A DNA stretch of 64,000 nucleotides from Bdellovibrionota bacterium (GCA_963170185.1 CAUJGS010000104.1:1-64000), one strand, 5' to 3'. Counted from the first letter of the stretch, positions 8,107-19,123 are shown. Numbers and translations: made by a program. Notes: generated from the letters alone by a model not told the origin.

Positions 8107-9942
8107 TCACTCACCAGGAGCACGCGAAACTCGAGGCGCTTCTTGGACGAGGTCCGGAAGACGTGTCGGGAACGCCGGGCCGGTGAAATCCCCTTTTCGG
8201 ATCTCACTGGTCGACAACACGACAAACGCCGACGCCATTTTTCCTGAAACCGAAAACACCTTCAAAATTCCAATCGGAGCTGTAACCTCGGGAATCTTGG
8301 ACTTCCGGCGTTCGCCGATACGGGCTTGAACAGCAAGCACGTCACCGACTTGAACCTCATTCTCGCTACCAGCCTCCAAGAACACGATCGCGCTATCGCC
8401 AAACATCGTGCGATCGGAATCTTCCCCGCCCCCTGCGATCACAAGCTTCGATGTCACACGTCGCCCCTTTGAGGAAACCGCGACTCGTGGCGGCTCACCC
8501 AAAAGCACATCCGAACCCACACGCACCGGCCCGACCGCGTATGTCACTTGTCCGCGGTAAATTTGCTTTTTCTCATCCACGAGTTCCATAAGACGAATGA
8601 CACCGCCAACCTCGTAGGCATAGCCGATGCCAGAAACCTTATAACGTTCGGTCACGGTAAAGACCTTCGATCCCACCGTGAGTGGCTCGTTGGCCTCAAT
8701 CAAAATCGTCTGACCGATGCTGGCCACGTATTCACCCGCCTCGGCTTCCACGACGCTACCCATTGGTTCCGGACGACGCTCATAACCGATGTGACTTGGC
8801 ACAATCGCCGCCGCCACTTTCTCCGCGATGCTGCTACGACGTCGAATCGTAACGGTCTTGTCTGGCATGCGCGGGCGAAGCTCAGCAAAGGAGCGCGGAA
8901 TGTCCTTTAAAACCGGGCGACGCTCGACATCCGAAGGCGGAATCTTTGGACGACGAACGAGTTCGTTTTGTTCGATCACGACACCGGCTTCAAGATCGGC
9001 CTGTGTGATACGCCCTTCCATGTCCTCGAGGAAAACCGGAGCTTCGCCCACAATCGGCTTTGGCTCGGCTTTTTTGGCCCGTGTCGGTGCGATTTCAATA
9101 TCGATATCCGCCTTTTCTTCGGCCGGAGGAAGATCTTGAATCGCCTGCACTTCATCTTCGCGATCAAACGCGGCGTTGCTCTGCTCGATCAGCGGATCTG
9201 GCTGATCTTGCACAACGCGAATCTCCGGCGGCGCAGCCTCGGTTCCGCCAACAAAGCGAATGGCTTGCCCCTTGGAAATCTGGTGCGGGTTTTGGATCTC
9301 GGGGTTTTCCGCCCAGAGGCGCGACCAATAAAATCCGTCAGCAAAAAGTGTTCGGCTAAGATCCCACAACGTATCTCCGGCCTGCACAGAGTACATTTCC
9401 GCTGCACGTGTTCCAACAAGCGAGGTCCACTTCTCGTCGCTCACCGGTTCGCCATGTTCGGTATAAATCTGCGCCAAACGCGATTCAAACTGCGAATTCG
9501 GCTCATCGCTACCGGGCGCCACCGAGACGCCAGCGTTCATGGTCGGTGACTCGGTCTCGGGAGTTTCCGGCACCACAGGTTCCGAGCGCGAGGCTTTCGC
9601 CGGTGGCTCAAATGGACTTTCAAGTGGCTCCATTTCGGAATCCGAAAGACCTTCCATCGGTCCAAGCGGTTCTTCATCGAAAAGCTGTTCACCGGAACCC
9701 GACGCATTGGGCGACGAGTTCGCCGTGGCGCCTGGTTTCGGCGACGGGCTCGGCGCCGGGTCCATGGACATATCGGTAGACATATCGTCGGACATTCCCG
9801 CACCGCTGTCGGAGAGCATGTCGATTTCGGACTCGATCGTGTCTTCAAAGTCTTGAGCTCGCACGCCCTGATTCAACATCAGAAATGCTAGCACCACAGC
9901 CGTTGCCGACAGCGTCGCACCCGTCTTCTTCCCTCTGCTCAC
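8107..9942 (-). CDS. LysM domain-containing exported protein
   Basis: Signal-like N-terminus and EMYSVQAGDTLWDLSRTLFADGFYWSRLWAENPEIQNPHQISKGQAIRF (LysM). Confidence 0.8.
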   Translation of the reverse strand: MSRGKKTGATLSATAVVLAFLMLNQGVRAQDFEDTIESEIDMLSDSGAGMSDDMSTDMSMDPAPSPSPKPGATANSSPNASGSGEQLFDEEPLGPMEGLSDSEMEPLESPFEPPAKASRSEPVVPETPETESPTMNAGVSVAPGSDEPNSQFESRLAQIYTEHGEPVSDEKWTSLVGTRAAEMYSVQAGDTLWDLSRTLFADGFYWSRLWAENPEIQNPHQISKGQAIRFVGGTEAAPPEIRVVQDQPDPLIEQSNAAFDREDEVQAIQDLPPAEEKADIDIEIAPTRAKKAEPKPIVGEAPVFLEDMEGRITQADLEAGVVIEQNELVRRPKIPPSDVERRPVLKDIPRSFAELRPRMPDKTVTIRRRSSIAEKVAAAIVPSHIGYERRPEPMGSVVEAEAGEYVASIGQTILIEANEPLTVGSKVFTVTERYKVSGIGYAYEVGGVIRLMELVDEKKQIYRGQVTYAVGPVRVGSDVLLGEPPRVAVSSKGRRVTSKLVIAGGGEDSDRTMFGDSAIVFLEAGSENEVQVGDVLAVQARIGERRKSKIPEVTAPIGILKVFSVSGKMASAFVVLSTSEIRKGDFTGPAFPTRLPDLVQEAPRVSRAPGE

Positions 9943-10955
9943 AGAGTTCTCCGTTCCATGGCGGCCATTTCGCGTTTTGCGCGACGAGCTTCCATCGTCT
10001 TGGGGTATTTCTTCATGACGTATTCAAAGTTCTGCTGGGCGATCTCGCGATTTCGTACCTCGCCCCCGCCCTGAAGGAGCAAGCGAGCGATCACTCCGCG
10101 CATCAGAGCCGAGCCGGCTTGTACACGAGGCTCGAGGTTTTTCAAACGAAGCGCCTCAGCGAATTGAAAGTCCGCCGAGCGCAAGGCCATTTCAAGAGCG
10201 CGCGCATCTTTGGCCGTTTTCCGCTGACGATAGTGATAAAGCCCCATCTGAAAGCGAGCTTCGCCAAAGACCTGAGACTCGGGATAAGACTTTTCCAAAA
10301 GACGCAGCGTCCGCTCGGCCCCATTCCAATCTGCCGATTTCAACTGCCCAAGCATCGTGCGCAAAAGTGCGCGATCCGCCTGCTCGCCAAGTGCCTCTTC
10401 CGAACGAGCCTGTGCGGGCGCTCGCTGTCCCATACTGGCGGCTTCATAGCGACGCGCCTGCCGAGCCTGTGCACGCGCTTTCTGAGCAAGAGAGGACTTT
10501 GGGGGCAGCTCTTTCGGAAGCTGTCCCACTGCTCGAAGATCCAGCATGTTCTTAACGGGTTCTTTCGGCGAAACTGTCATGTCTGGCTTCGACGGCTTCA
10601 CGGGTTTCCTTGCGTCCATAGGAACCTCTGTCACGATCCCAGGCTCGAAACCCCTCAATGGGTCCGTGGACTCCTCGGCGGCAAGCGGCGCAACAGCCCC
10701 ATTGCGCGTGAGCATCTTCAGACGCATGCGCAAAATCTGATTTCTCTCTTTCAGGTTCTCAATCTTCACCTGTGCTCGGCGAAGCTTACGGGCCGTTTGC
10801 TCTTCACGAGAAAGCCCCGTAGCTTGTTTGCCACTTCCGCTTGCGCCAAGAGTCCCAGCGCAACCGCTAAGCACCAGAGCTGAACCAATTGAAACAAGGC
10901 AGTTCAGCAATACCAAACTGCCACGGCTGATCGAAAAACATCCATGTCTTGCCAT
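9939..10955 (-). CDS. TPR-type lipoprotein, overlaps the LysM gene start by 4 nt
   Basis: ALVLSGCAG lipobox, coiled coil, then TPR-like C-terminus (SYPESQVFGEARFQMGLYHYRQRKT...). Confidence 0.65.
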   Translation of the reverse strand: MARHGCFSISRGSLVLLNCLVSIGSALVLSGCAGTLGASGSGKQATGLSREEQTARKLRRAQVKIENLKERNQILRMRLKMLTRNGAVAPLAAEESTDPLRGFEPGIVTEVPMDARKPVKPSKPDMTVSPKEPVKNMLDLRAVGQLPKELPPKSSLAQKARAQARQARRYEAASMGQRAPAQARSEEALGEQADRALLRTMLGQLKSADWNGAERTLRLLEKSYPESQVFGEARFQMGLYHYRQRKTAKDARALEMALRSADFQFAEALRLKNLEPRVQAGSALMRGVIARLLLQGGGEVRNREIAQQNFEYVMKKYPKTMEARRAKREMAAMERRTL

Positions 10956-11338
10956 ACTTCCCTAATGGTAAGGAGCGTCAGCTCAGATGAGAAGTGCGTA
11001 AGCAAATCAACCCAGGCCTCGGTCGAGGAGAGCTCGATTTTCGCGACACCTCGGAGGGTTCTTTCGAAGGTTCTCCTCAGAAAAACCCAGTTTTCCACAG
11101 CTAGTGTGGATCAGTGGCCTCTCAGGACCTTGGACCCGTGACTGGATAAGGGTTTCAGCGGATTGCTGAGTGTTTGTACAATTCATAAGGTACTGTTTTG
11201 ACTTAAGAAACACTGAAATTTTCAGATTTTGGTTTGTTTCTGTTTTCCTTCTTAAATCCGCCAATCGAAAACCTGTCACAGTCTGAAATACGGAGATCGC
11301 TAACGGAGTCGGTTTTCATTTTGCTCTAAGTAGCTGAA

Positions 11339-12541
11339 ATGATTCGACTGGCATTTACTCTATTCCTTTTCGTTCTCGTCGCCCACTCATTCTTGCCCTC
11401 ATGGTGCGCACGGATCACGCGCCCAGTTCACGAGCACTGCCTGAAAACCACTCCACTTTCATCCACGGAAGATGTTCGGCGCATTCAAGAATCTCTCGTC
11501 TGCGGAAGAAACTTAAAGGATCAAAAGGATGAGTTTCGTTCCTGGCGAGAACTGGGAATGATCCACGTACTCGTCGTATCCGGCGGTCATCTTTCCGTGC
11601 TCGCGATCTTCGTGCGCTATGCGCTTTCGCTGACTGTTCTCTTAGCACTTTCCCGTACACAGATTCAAAAGCGGCATCTTTGGTTTTTTGTCCACGCAGT
11701 GACTTTCTTGACCATCACATGGCTAGCGGCAGCCAATCGCTTCGAACCACCCGTGCTTCGCGCCTGGCTTGATTTTCTCATTCGCCCAAGCCTTAAGCGG
11801 CATGGCTATCAAGGCCAGGAGGCTGGCTTTGTGGCCACGTGGCTGGCCCTTCCGGCCGTGAGCGCAACAAGTGACCTGCTTTCGCTTGGGCTTTCCTTTT
11901 TCGCCTCCGTTTTATTGGAGGTTGTCGGAAGCTCGCTACATCGGCGGCCTTGGCTAGCAGCTCTCACGCTGCAAGCGGCCCTCTGGTGGGCCCTCTTGCC
12001 GCTGCTTTTGCCACTGGGACTCCCTCACCCGCTTGCGACCATGAGCAATCTGCTACTGGCTCCGCTCATCGGCGGCGTCCTCATACCTCTCGCGCTTATT
12101 CATCACGGGCTTTCACAAGTACATCTTCTCTGGCTAAGTGACGTCTTCGCCTGGACATGGGAGTTCACCCACAAACTTGTAGGCCTTCTTGGCGGACTGG
12201 CTCCAGATCTTGCTCCGCGGTTTCAAATCTCAGACTCCCAGCGCATGATCGTAAGCCTTTCTCTGATCAGCTTGGCGCTGGCACTCACCTTGCGCCGCAA
12301 CTCTCAAAAAAGAGCCAGTCAAAGCACGAGCTGGCGGCCGCTGAGCCTCGCTCTCGCCCTCATTCTTTCCGGGTGCTGGCTTCATGCTGGCCTAAAAAGC
12401 AACGGGAGCCCGATTTCTCGAAAGCTCCCGTCCAGTTCGTCGGCTGTGGCCGATCGTCAGATTAAACGCGGTAAGGTTTGTATTCCATATCGAGCGATCG
12501 AGCGACCGGCTCGTAGCAGATATTGCCGCCGTAAACATTGA
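11339..12541 (+). CDS. ComEC/Rec2 competence-domain-only membrane protein; the real 3' end may be earlier
   Basis: [22 protein letters not shown] matches the ComEC HLxxVSGxH signature; multi-TM; no metallo-beta-lactamase domain. Confidence 0.65.
   Translation: MIRLAFTLFLFVLVAHSFLPSWCARITRPVHEHCLKTTPLSSTEDVRRIQESLVCGRNLKDQKDEFRSWRELGMIHVLVVSGGHLSVLAIFVRYALSLTVLLALSRTQIQKRHLWFFVHAVTFLTITWLAAANRFEPPVLRAWLDFLIRPSLKRHGYQGQEAGFVATWLALPAVSATSDLLSLGLSFFASVLLEVVGSSLHRRPWLAALTLQAALWWALLPLLLPLGLPHPLATMSNLLLAPLIGGVLIPLALIHHGLSQVHLLWLSDVFAWTWEFTHKLVGLLGGLAPDLAPRFQISDSQRMIVSLSLISLALALTLRRNSQKRASQSTSWRPLSLALALILSGCWLHAGLKSNGSPISRKLPSSSSAVADRQIKRGKVCIPYRAIERPARSRYCRRKH
12393..12431 (-). terminator. Terminator of ald
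   Basis: acgggagc ... gctcccgt stem (12402..12431), followed on the minus strand by TGCTTTTT. Confidence 0.6.
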
Positions 12542-13580
12542 GCCCTTTGAACAGAGCTTTGTCTTTCGCGATCGCATCTTCAACACCAAGAGCCGCAAGC
12601 ATCGAAGCGTACTTCGCAGTCGCGTTCGTGAGTGCGTATGTCGATGTTCGCGAAACAACGCCTGGCATGTTTGGAACGCAGTAATGAATGACGCCGTTTA
12701 CTTCGTATGTCGGATTTTGGTGCGACGTTGGGCGGCAAGTTTCAATACAGCCACCTTGGTCGACTGCGACGTCAACTACAACCGAACCCGGTTGCATGCG
12801 CTCGATCATCGACTTCGTCACAAGAACTGGAGCTTTCCAGCCCGTGACAAGAACGCCGCCAACCACGAGGTCGGAATTTACGACACTCGCTTCGATGTTC
12901 GCCGAGTTCGAGTGCAAAGTTGTGAGACGCCCCTGGAAAACGTCATCAAGGTACTCAAGACGCTTGTGGTTCACGTCAAGAATTGTGACTTCCGCGCCAA
13001 GACCGACTGCCATTTTGGCTGCGTTGATACCGACAACACCACCACCGATGATCGTGACTTTCCCGCGGTTCACGCCCGTGACGCCACCAAGGAGAATGCC
13101 TTTTCCGCCGTGATCTTTTTGAAGGTAGTAAGCCCCGATCTGAGTCGCCATACGACCTGCGACTTCCGACATCGGCGTCAAAAGAGGGAGCGACCCGTCT
13201 TCTGGCTGAATCGTCTCGTAGGCAATCGCTTTCACGCGACGTTCGCAGAGAACTTTTGTCAGCTTCGCTTCCGCCGCCAAGTGAAGATACGTGTAGAGGA
13301 TTTGGTTTTCGCGCATCAGATCGTATTCGTCTGGAAGCGGCTCTTTCACCTTCACGATCATATCGGCTTTTGCGTAGAGCTCTTTTGCCGAGTCGATGAT
13401 CGTCGCACCCGCCTGAATGTAATCTTCATTCGTGATGCGGCTACCGACACCTGCGTCTTTTTCAATAATGACCGTGTGGCCTTCTTGAACGAGCTGTCTG
13501 ACACCTGCGTCGGTCATACCCACGCGGTTTTCCGAAATTTTGATTTCCTTTGGAACACCAATGACGATGCGTTTTCCCAT
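12462..13580 (-). CDS. ald: Alanine dehydrogenase
   Basis: [27 protein letters not shown]..., [34 protein letters not shown]; start taken at the internal ATG 13580. Confidence 0.95.
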   Translation of the reverse strand: MGKRIVIGVPKEIKISENRVGMTDAGVRQLVQEGHTVIIEKDAGVGSRITNEDYIQAGATIIDSAKELYAKADMIVKVKEPLPDEYDLMRENQILYTYLHLAAEAKLTKVLCERRVKAIAYETIQPEDGSLPLLTPMSEVAGRMATQIGAYYLQKDHGGKGILLGGVTGVNRGKVTIIGGGVVGINAAKMAVGLGAEVTILDVNHKRLEYLDDVFQGRLTTLHSNSANIEASVVNSDLVVGGVLVTGWKAPVLVTKSMIERMQPGSVVVDVAVDQGGCIETCRPTSHQNPTYEVNGVIHYCVPNMPGVVSRTSTYALTNATAKYASMLAALGVEDAIAKDKALFKGLNVYGGNICYEPVARSLDMEYKPYRV

Positions 13581-13685
13581 TTTTAAACCCCTTCTCGAGT
13601 CGGCGGCGATTAGAGCCGAAGCCGCCCAAAGAGGCAAGAGGCACGTGACGATTTCGCCTGGGACCTAAAGAATCCTCACGGATTC

Positions 13686-14606
13686 TTAGCGTGGATCAAA
13701 GCTTTCGCGAAGACCGGCAATGGAAGAAGCCGCCTCAGACTCCCATGACCCGCCTAGAGAAAGCGCTTTGGTTCGCTCTGGGCTAGCTAGGATCTTTTTG
13801 ACGAGCTTACTCATGATGTCGTGGCCGGCCTTAAAGAGCACCACGTGCCCAAGAAGCGGGCGTCCAAGCGTCACCAAATCTCCTAGTGCGTCAAGCACCT
13901 TGTGACGAACAAACTCGTCCTCAAACCGAAGGCCCTCGGGGTTCACAACGCCGTCATCGCCGACGACGACGGCGTTCTCAAGGCTCCCGCCAAGGGCAAG
14001 GCCGCGTGCGCGCATCGCTTCGACGTCTTTTAAGAAACCAAACGTGCGCGCCGGTCCCACGTCGCGAGTGAAGCTTGTCTCGTTGATGTCGACATCCATT
14101 CGACTTCTCCCGATGCAGGCGTGAGGAAAGTCGATCGTGCAGGTCACACGAAGCCCCGAATACGGAACCACGTAGGCGTGTTTGTCGCCTTCACCATAAA
14201 AAATCGGCTCGGTGATATAAAGGTAGCGACGAGGCTCTTCTTGTTCCGCAAAACCGGCCTGCAGAAGAGCATCCATGAAGACCTTTGCCGAACCGTCTCC
14301 GATTGGAATCTCAGGGCCTGTGAGCTCGATAAACAAATTGTCGATACGAAAGGCCGCGAGGGCCGAAAGACAGTGCTCCACCGTGGACACTGAAAACTGC
14401 GGTCCACCTAGAGTCGTCGCAAGCGACGTCGCCTGAATATTCTCCGCACGCACGGGAATCGAAGGTGACCCCGGAAGATCGACTCGCACGACATGAATGC
14501 CGGTATCGGGCGGAGCTGGCCGGAACGCAAGCGACGCTGGTTGCCCTTTGTGAAGTCCAATTCCATGAACCGATACTCGTTTTCGAATCGTGCGCTGAAG
14601 GTACAT
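13686..14606 (-). CDS. lpxC: UDP-3-O-acyl-N-acetylglucosamine deacetylase
   Basis: QRTIRKRVSVHGIGLHKG, STVEHCLSALAAFRIDNLFIELTGPEIPIGDGSA, FVRHKVLDALGDLVTLGRPLLGHV. Confidence 0.95.
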   Translation of the reverse strand: MYLQRTIRKRVSVHGIGLHKGQPASLAFRPAPPDTGIHVVRVDLPGSPSIPVRAENIQATSLATTLGGPQFSVSTVEHCLSALAAFRIDNLFIELTGPEIPIGDGSAKVFMDALLQAGFAEQEEPRRYLYITEPIFYGEGDKHAYVVPYSGLRVTCTIDFPHACIGRSRMDVDINETSFTRDVGPARTFGFLKDVEAMRARGLALGGSLENAVVVGDDGVVNPEGLRFEDEFVRHKVLDALGDLVTLGRPLLGHVVLFKAGHDIMSKLVKKILASPERTKALSLGGSWESEAASSIAGLRESFDPR

Positions 14607-14853
14607 ATCTGCATCCTTGATTCAAGTACCGGGCCATAGCAAGAAGAGCCCCGACATACGTCTAAGGAGTCACTTCGAAATCATCTTCTAAATGCTTATT
14701 ATTACATGCGGAATATGCTTTTGCGTAATTGCACCTGCCGTTCTCAAACGCCTTCCAAGTGGCCCCTCAAAACTCGGAAAGTGTCGCAGAAAAGTCGAGA
14801 CTTCAGCCACACCAGACTCGAAACAAGTGCAAAGAAGTCACAGTTTAGAGAAA

Positions 14854-15147
14854 ATGAAGATCGTGAGACTCTTGGCTATTTCCATCAGCGCTATTTTTCT
14901 GGGAGCGGTTGGCTGCGCAAGCAAAGAGCAGTGGCGCACGTCGCTTGAACCCGAAGATGCTGGGAAAAACGCGCGCGCGCATCCTGCCGCCTACGGCGTC
15001 AGCGACGGTTTCACGTTTGGAAAACCGCACCGCGTACGTCCCGCAAACGACTTCATGTTTTATTACAAGGAATGCGGCCTCACCGACCCCATCGGCGACC
15101 GCGCCTTTTTCTCAAAGACCGCCTACGCCTGCACCGGCCCTCGTTAG
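14854..15147 (+). CDS. Small putative lipoprotein
   Basis: [30 protein letters not shown]: signal peptide with a Cys after a short hydrophobic stretch. Confidence 0.55.
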   Translation: MKIVRLLAISISAIFLGAVGCASKEQWRTSLEPEDAGKNARAHPAAYGVSDGFTFGKPHRVRPANDFMFYYKECGLTDPIGDRAFFSKTAYACTGPR

Positions 15148-16226
15148 AACGCTTTCAAGTGCGCGCGAGCCGAGTCCGTAATGATACGTCCGCGCGGGGT
15201 CTTTTGCACAAGCCCCTCTTGAATCAAAAACGGCTCGTAGACTTCTTCTAGTGTGTCCGCCTCTTCCGACAAAGCGGCGGAGAGTGTTTCGATTCCCACC
15301 GGGCCACCGGCAAACTTCTCGTGAATGAGGCCCAAAATTCGGCGATCCATGTCGTCGAGCCCCAACTCGTCTACTTCCAAAAGATCAAGCGCTGCACGAG
15401 CCGACGCCTCGTCGATCACTCCGTGACCACGAACTTCCGCAAAGTCACGAACCCGTTTTAAAAGACGATTGGCGATACGCGGAGTACCTCGCGAGCGACG
15501 AGCGACCTCCATCGCGCCCTCAGGCGTGATGCGGATATTTAAGATACTTGCCGAGCGCGTGAGAATGTCGACCAAGTCTTGTTTCGTGTAGAATTGCAGA
15601 CGCTCAACGATTCCAAAACGATCGCGAAGTGGCGCATTCACAAGCCCTGCGCGCGTCGTGGCACCGATCAGGGTAAACGGCGCCAACTGAAACTTCATCG
15701 AACGTGCGCCAAGGCCCTCACCCGTGACGATGTCGATGTAGAAGTCCTCCATCGCGCTATAGAGGTACTCTTCGATTGTCCGATTCAGACGATGAATCTC
15801 GTCGATGAATAAAACCGTGCCCGGTTTAAGACCTGTCAAGATCGCGGCGATCTCGCCCTTGCGGTCAAGTGCGGGACCCGATGTCGTCTTGCACTCGACA
15901 CCCATCGTTTCCGCAATGATATGGGCCATCGTGGTTTTGCCAAGCCCCGGCGGGCCGCTAAGAAGAATATGATCAAGTGCTTCACCGCGCTTTTTTGCGG
16001 CCTCGACAAAAACCGCGATCTTTTCTTTTGCTTTCGGTTGCCCTGGGAAGTCTTCGAAACGTTTTGGGCGAAGCGTATTCTCCCATGTTTCACCAGGCGC
16101 TTGGGTTCCAGACAAGTTCGGGTTGCGACTTGCTGCCCCGCCCACCGTCGCAGGAGCGGTCGGAACAGGCGGAAGCTCTGAAGAGATCTGTTTCGTGATC
16201 GCTTTTTTGGGGTTTGAAACTTCCAT
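15144..16226 (-). CDS. ruvB: Holliday junction branch migration DNA helicase RuvB
   Basis: [74 protein letters not shown]. Confidence 0.98.
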   Translation of the reverse strand: MEVSNPKKAITKQISSELPPVPTAPATVGGAASRNPNLSGTQAPGETWENTLRPKRFEDFPGQPKAKEKIAVFVEAAKKRGEALDHILLSGPPGLGKTTMAHIIAETMGVECKTTSGPALDRKGEIAAILTGLKPGTVLFIDEIHRLNRTIEEYLYSAMEDFYIDIVTGEGLGARSMKFQLAPFTLIGATTRAGLVNAPLRDRFGIVERLQFYTKQDLVDILTRSASILNIRITPEGAMEVARRSRGTPRIANRLLKRVRDFAEVRGHGVIDEASARAALDLLEVDELGLDDMDRRILGLIHEKFAGGPVGIETLSAALSEEADTLEEVYEPFLIQEGLVQKTPRGRIITDSARAHLKAF

Positions 16227-16263
16227 TTCCCGTCTCCCTTACTCAAACCTTATCGGACAAAAA

Positions 16264-16905
16264 CTATCGTGCCAAAAACTGAAGAGCAAAACGCACACCC
16301 TCTTCAAGGGTTGGCGCCTCTCCACGCTCGCGAGTTTGATCGCCCAGCTTCGTAAGCACGTGCTCGATTTCTTGTGAACGGAAACCCAAGTGCGTAAGCG
16401 CGCTTGTGATTTCAGATTCAATCGGATTCTGACTTGCGAGCGGCATGCTTGCACCGGCTTGTCTCGATTTTCCAGACACGGCTCCCAAGCCAGCAAACTC
16501 TATGTAAACTCCCATTTTCCCTTTTAGCGAGACAACCAGCTGTTCGGCCGTCTTCTTGCCAACTTTTGGAAGCTGCGAAAGAGCCTTCGCGTCGCCAGCC
16601 TCAATCGCTCGCGCAATCGAAGCAAGCGAACCTGCCGACAAAATCTTGATCGCCATTTTAGGGCCGATGCCGTTTACCGAAAGCAGCGAAAGAAAAAACT
16701 CTTTCTCCGCGCGCGAACGAAAACCAAAGAGCGAGATCTGATCTTCGCGAACATGTGTGTAGACCTCAAAGACCGCGGTCTCACCTAGAGCTGCTTCATC
16801 CAAGGTTTCAAGCGAACACGAAAGCTCGTATCCCACACCCGCGACATCGACGACGCAGGTTTCTTGGTCTTTGAATTCCACGATGCCTTTGAGTCTTGCA
16901 ATCAC
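16264..16905 (-). CDS. ruvA: Holliday junction branch migration protein RuvA
   Basis: MIARLKGIVEFKDQETCVVDVAGVGYEL, FFLSLLSVNGIGPKMAIKILS, LPKVGKKTAEQLVVSLKGK. Confidence 0.97.
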   Translation of the reverse strand: MIARLKGIVEFKDQETCVVDVAGVGYELSCSLETLDEAALGETAVFEVYTHVREDQISLFGFRSRAEKEFFLSLLSVNGIGPKMAIKILSAGSLASIARAIEAGDAKALSQLPKVGKKTAEQLVVSLKGKMGVYIEFAGLGAVSGKSRQAGASMPLASQNPIESEITSALTHLGFRSQEIEHVLTKLGDQTRERGEAPTLEEGVRFALQFLAR

Positions 16906-17471
16906 AGCGTTGCTCCGTTCTTTGTCGCCGTCTTTGTCGCCGTCTTCGTCGCCATATGCTGGGTCACGTGTTCACGCCAACCTTGATAAGCGAGCGCCAA
17001 ACCATCGCTCGCATCAAGCGGCAGCTTCGCAAGCTCGCCTCCCAGATGAAGCAAACGATCGAGCACCACGCGAACCTCTTCCTTGTCGGAGTCGCCGCGA
17101 CCAGTGACCGCTTTCTTGGCCGTCTTCGTCGCGACTTGCAAAACCTCCGCTTCGTACTTACCCGCCACCGCGAGCACAACTCCACGAGATTCACCCAGGA
17201 CAAAAGCCGAGCTGACACTCTTACTGAGAAACACGTTTTCGATCACGAGTTTGGCCGGCCGACGCTCCGCAAAAATCGCTTCGAGCTCACCCAGAATTGC
17301 CGCCAGGCGACGATCCAAACTCAAGCGACCTTCCGGTTCGATCACTCCACAACCGCGAGCGACAAGGCGATCCGGTTCGCAGGCATCAAACTCGATCCAG
17401 CCAAAGCCCATGCGGCGTGTACCCGGATCAACTCCGAGAATGGTGATGGTCGATGGCTTGGGTTTCGGCAT
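16902..17471 (-). CDS. ruvC: Crossover junction endodeoxyribonuclease RuvC, with a repetitive C-terminal tail
   Basis: ITILGVDPGTRRMGFGWIE, KLVIENVFLSKSVSSAFVLGESRGVVL; overlaps ruvA by 4 nt; start at ATG 17471. Confidence 0.95.
   Translation of the reverse strand: MPKPKPSTITILGVDPGTRRMGFGWIEFDACEPDRLVARGCGVIEPEGRLSLDRRLAAILGELEAIFAERRPAKLVIENVFLSKSVSSAFVLGESRGVVLAVAGKYEAEVLQVATKTAKKAVTGRGDSDKEEVRVVLDRLLHLGGELAKLPLDASDGLALAYQGWREHVTQHMATKTATKTATKNGATL
16920..16953. repeat. 12-bp short tandem repeat (ctttgtcgccgt, about 2.8 copies) in the ruvC 3' end
   Basis: ctttgtcgccgt / ctttgtcgccgt / cttcgtcgcc; encodes the TATK-type repeated tail. Confidence 0.9.
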
Positions 17472-17546
17472 TTTTTCATCAAAGCAGCGGGTTTCATTGA
17501 GTAGCAAGGCTTGAAGCACAGGCACCGCAGTGCAACAATAGTCTCC

Positions 17547-18446
17547 ATGGGACCGCGTGCGGAAAAAGACAACAACACGACCTACGAAGCACCGCCCAAC
17601 ACCGAGTTCATCGAGCGTTGCCAAATCGAGTACGAACGCAATCCCGGGTCACGCGTCTTTGCGCCATTGGCCGAAGGTTATCGTCGTTTAAAAATGCTCG
17701 ACGAAGCGTTCGACGTCGCAAGCCGCGGTGTTCGCCAGCACCCGGACTTCGCCGCAGGCCGTATCGCCTTTGCGCGAATCTTGATCGAAAAAGAGGCGTA
17801 TGCCGACGCCGTCGATCAATTAAAAAAAGCCGCCGAGCTTTCGCCAGACAATATTCTCGCCTTCCTTTTGCTAGGAGAAACTCTGCTCAAGCTTCGTCGC
17901 CCCAAAGACGCGCTAGAAGCTTTTAAGATGGTTCTCTTTTTAAATCCGCTTCACGAACGCGCTTCGAAAATGGTGAAGAAGTGGGAGTTTCTCACCGCCG
18001 ACGAGTTTGACGACGACGTCTTCGAATGGTCGCACGCCCAAAACGAAGCTCAAGAAAACTCGCAAGTCACAAGCCGCTCCAGCAATGTTCCAAACAAGGT
18101 GACTCACGCCGATCGCGAAGCCAATCGCGCAATCTCCATCGCCGATGCCCTCACGGTTCGAAACGACATCGAAGGCGCCTTTGCACATATCGGACGAGCT
18201 GTCCGCGCTCTTGGTTTACGAGAAGACCTTGAGCACCGTCTTCTTCTCTTGGGAAAACGCATGGGCCTACGGCCCGAAGAAGTGCTGACGCTTGCCGGAG
18301 TGACTCCTGCACCGCGGCCCGACCCACAGCCGGTCAGACAGCACACCCCACCACCTGTGCCTAGAGAGTCACCACCACAAGAGACAAAGCGCAAAAAGCT
18401 GCAAAATCTGCTTAAAAAAGTGCAGCGCAAATCCGGCGACAATTGA
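17547..18446 (+). CDS. TPR-domain protein
   Basis: TPR-like repeats (LAEGYRRLKMLDEAFDVASRGVRQHPDFAAGRIAFARILIEKEAYADAVDQLKKAAELSPDN); start ATG 17547. Confidence 0.75.
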   Translation: MGPRAEKDNNTTYEAPPNTEFIERCQIEYERNPGSRVFAPLAEGYRRLKMLDEAFDVASRGVRQHPDFAAGRIAFARILIEKEAYADAVDQLKKAAELSPDNILAFLLLGETLLKLRRPKDALEAFKMVLFLNPLHERASKMVKKWEFLTADEFDDDVFEWSHAQNEAQENSQVTSRSSNVPNKVTHADREANRAISIADALTVRNDIEGAFAHIGRAVRALGLREDLEHRLLLLGKRMGLRPEEVLTLAGVTPAPRPDPQPVRQHTPPPVPRESPPQETKRKKLQNLLKKVQRKSGDN

Positions 18447-18503
18447 CGCCTGCCATCTGATGAGGGAAATCTAGGCCTTTCCATTAAAGAAGGTGGCCCA
18501 AGC

Positions 18504-19067
18504 ATGTATCAGCTTTCCGATTTCAAAAAAGGTCTCAAAATCCTCGTCGACGGTGAACCCTATGCGGTTTCCGACTTCCAACACGTAAAACCGGGGAAAG
18601 GAAACCAGTTCACGCGTTGCAAAGCTCGCAGCCTGCTCACTGGCCAAAACCGTGAGTGGACCTTCAAACAAGGCGAAAAGTTTGATGTTCCAGACATCAA
18701 CACGCAAGAAATGCAGTTCTTGTACAAAGACGACAACGGTTACGCTTTCATGAACCAGACAAACTTCGAACAAGTCGCATTGAACGATGACGATGTCGGC
18801 GAAGCTAAAAACTTCCTTACGGAAAACATGGAAGTCGTCATCATGTTCTTCAACGGCAAAGCCATTGGCGTGGACTGCCCGAACACAGTTCCTTTGAAAG
18901 TCGTGAAAACAGATCCGGCATTCAAAGGCAACACCGTCACAGGTGCGCAGAAGCCAGCGACTCTGGAAACTGGCTACATCGTCCATGTTCCCATGCACAT
19001 CCTCGAAGGCGACGTGCTAAAAATCGACACTCGCACAGGTGAGTACGTCGAGCGCGTAAACAAGTAA
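18504..19067 (+). CDS. efp: Elongation factor P
   Basis: SDFKKGLKILVDGEPYAVSDFQHVKPGKGNQFTRCKARSLLTG... typical EF-P N-domain. Confidence 0.96.
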   Translation: MYQLSDFKKGLKILVDGEPYAVSDFQHVKPGKGNQFTRCKARSLLTGQNREWTFKQGEKFDVPDINTQEMQFLYKDDNGYAFMNQTNFEQVALNDDDVGEAKNFLTENMEVVIMFFNGKAIGVDCPNTVPLKVVKTDPAFKGNTVTGAQKPATLETGYIVHVPMHILEGDVLKIDTRTGEYVERVNK

Positions 19068-19097
19068 GTCCGTTTCGCGATCATTCCTGCTTGGGCT

Positions 19098-19123
19098 CTG
19101 GCTGGCCGATGGGCTAGCCAGAC
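19098..19123 (+). terminator. Hairpin downstream of efp, possible terminator
   Basis: tctggct ... agccaga stem; weak T-tract. A second small hairpin tgctttc-taa-gaaagca follows at about 19141. Confidence 0.35.

Noticed and set aside
9885-10883. 332-aa plus-strand ORF
   Set aside because: Antisense to the TPR lipoprotein gene, which has a better start, lipobox and operon overlap.
12684-13586. 300-aa plus-strand ORF
   Set aside because: Antisense to ald; composition is not protein-like (Arg, His, Cys rich).
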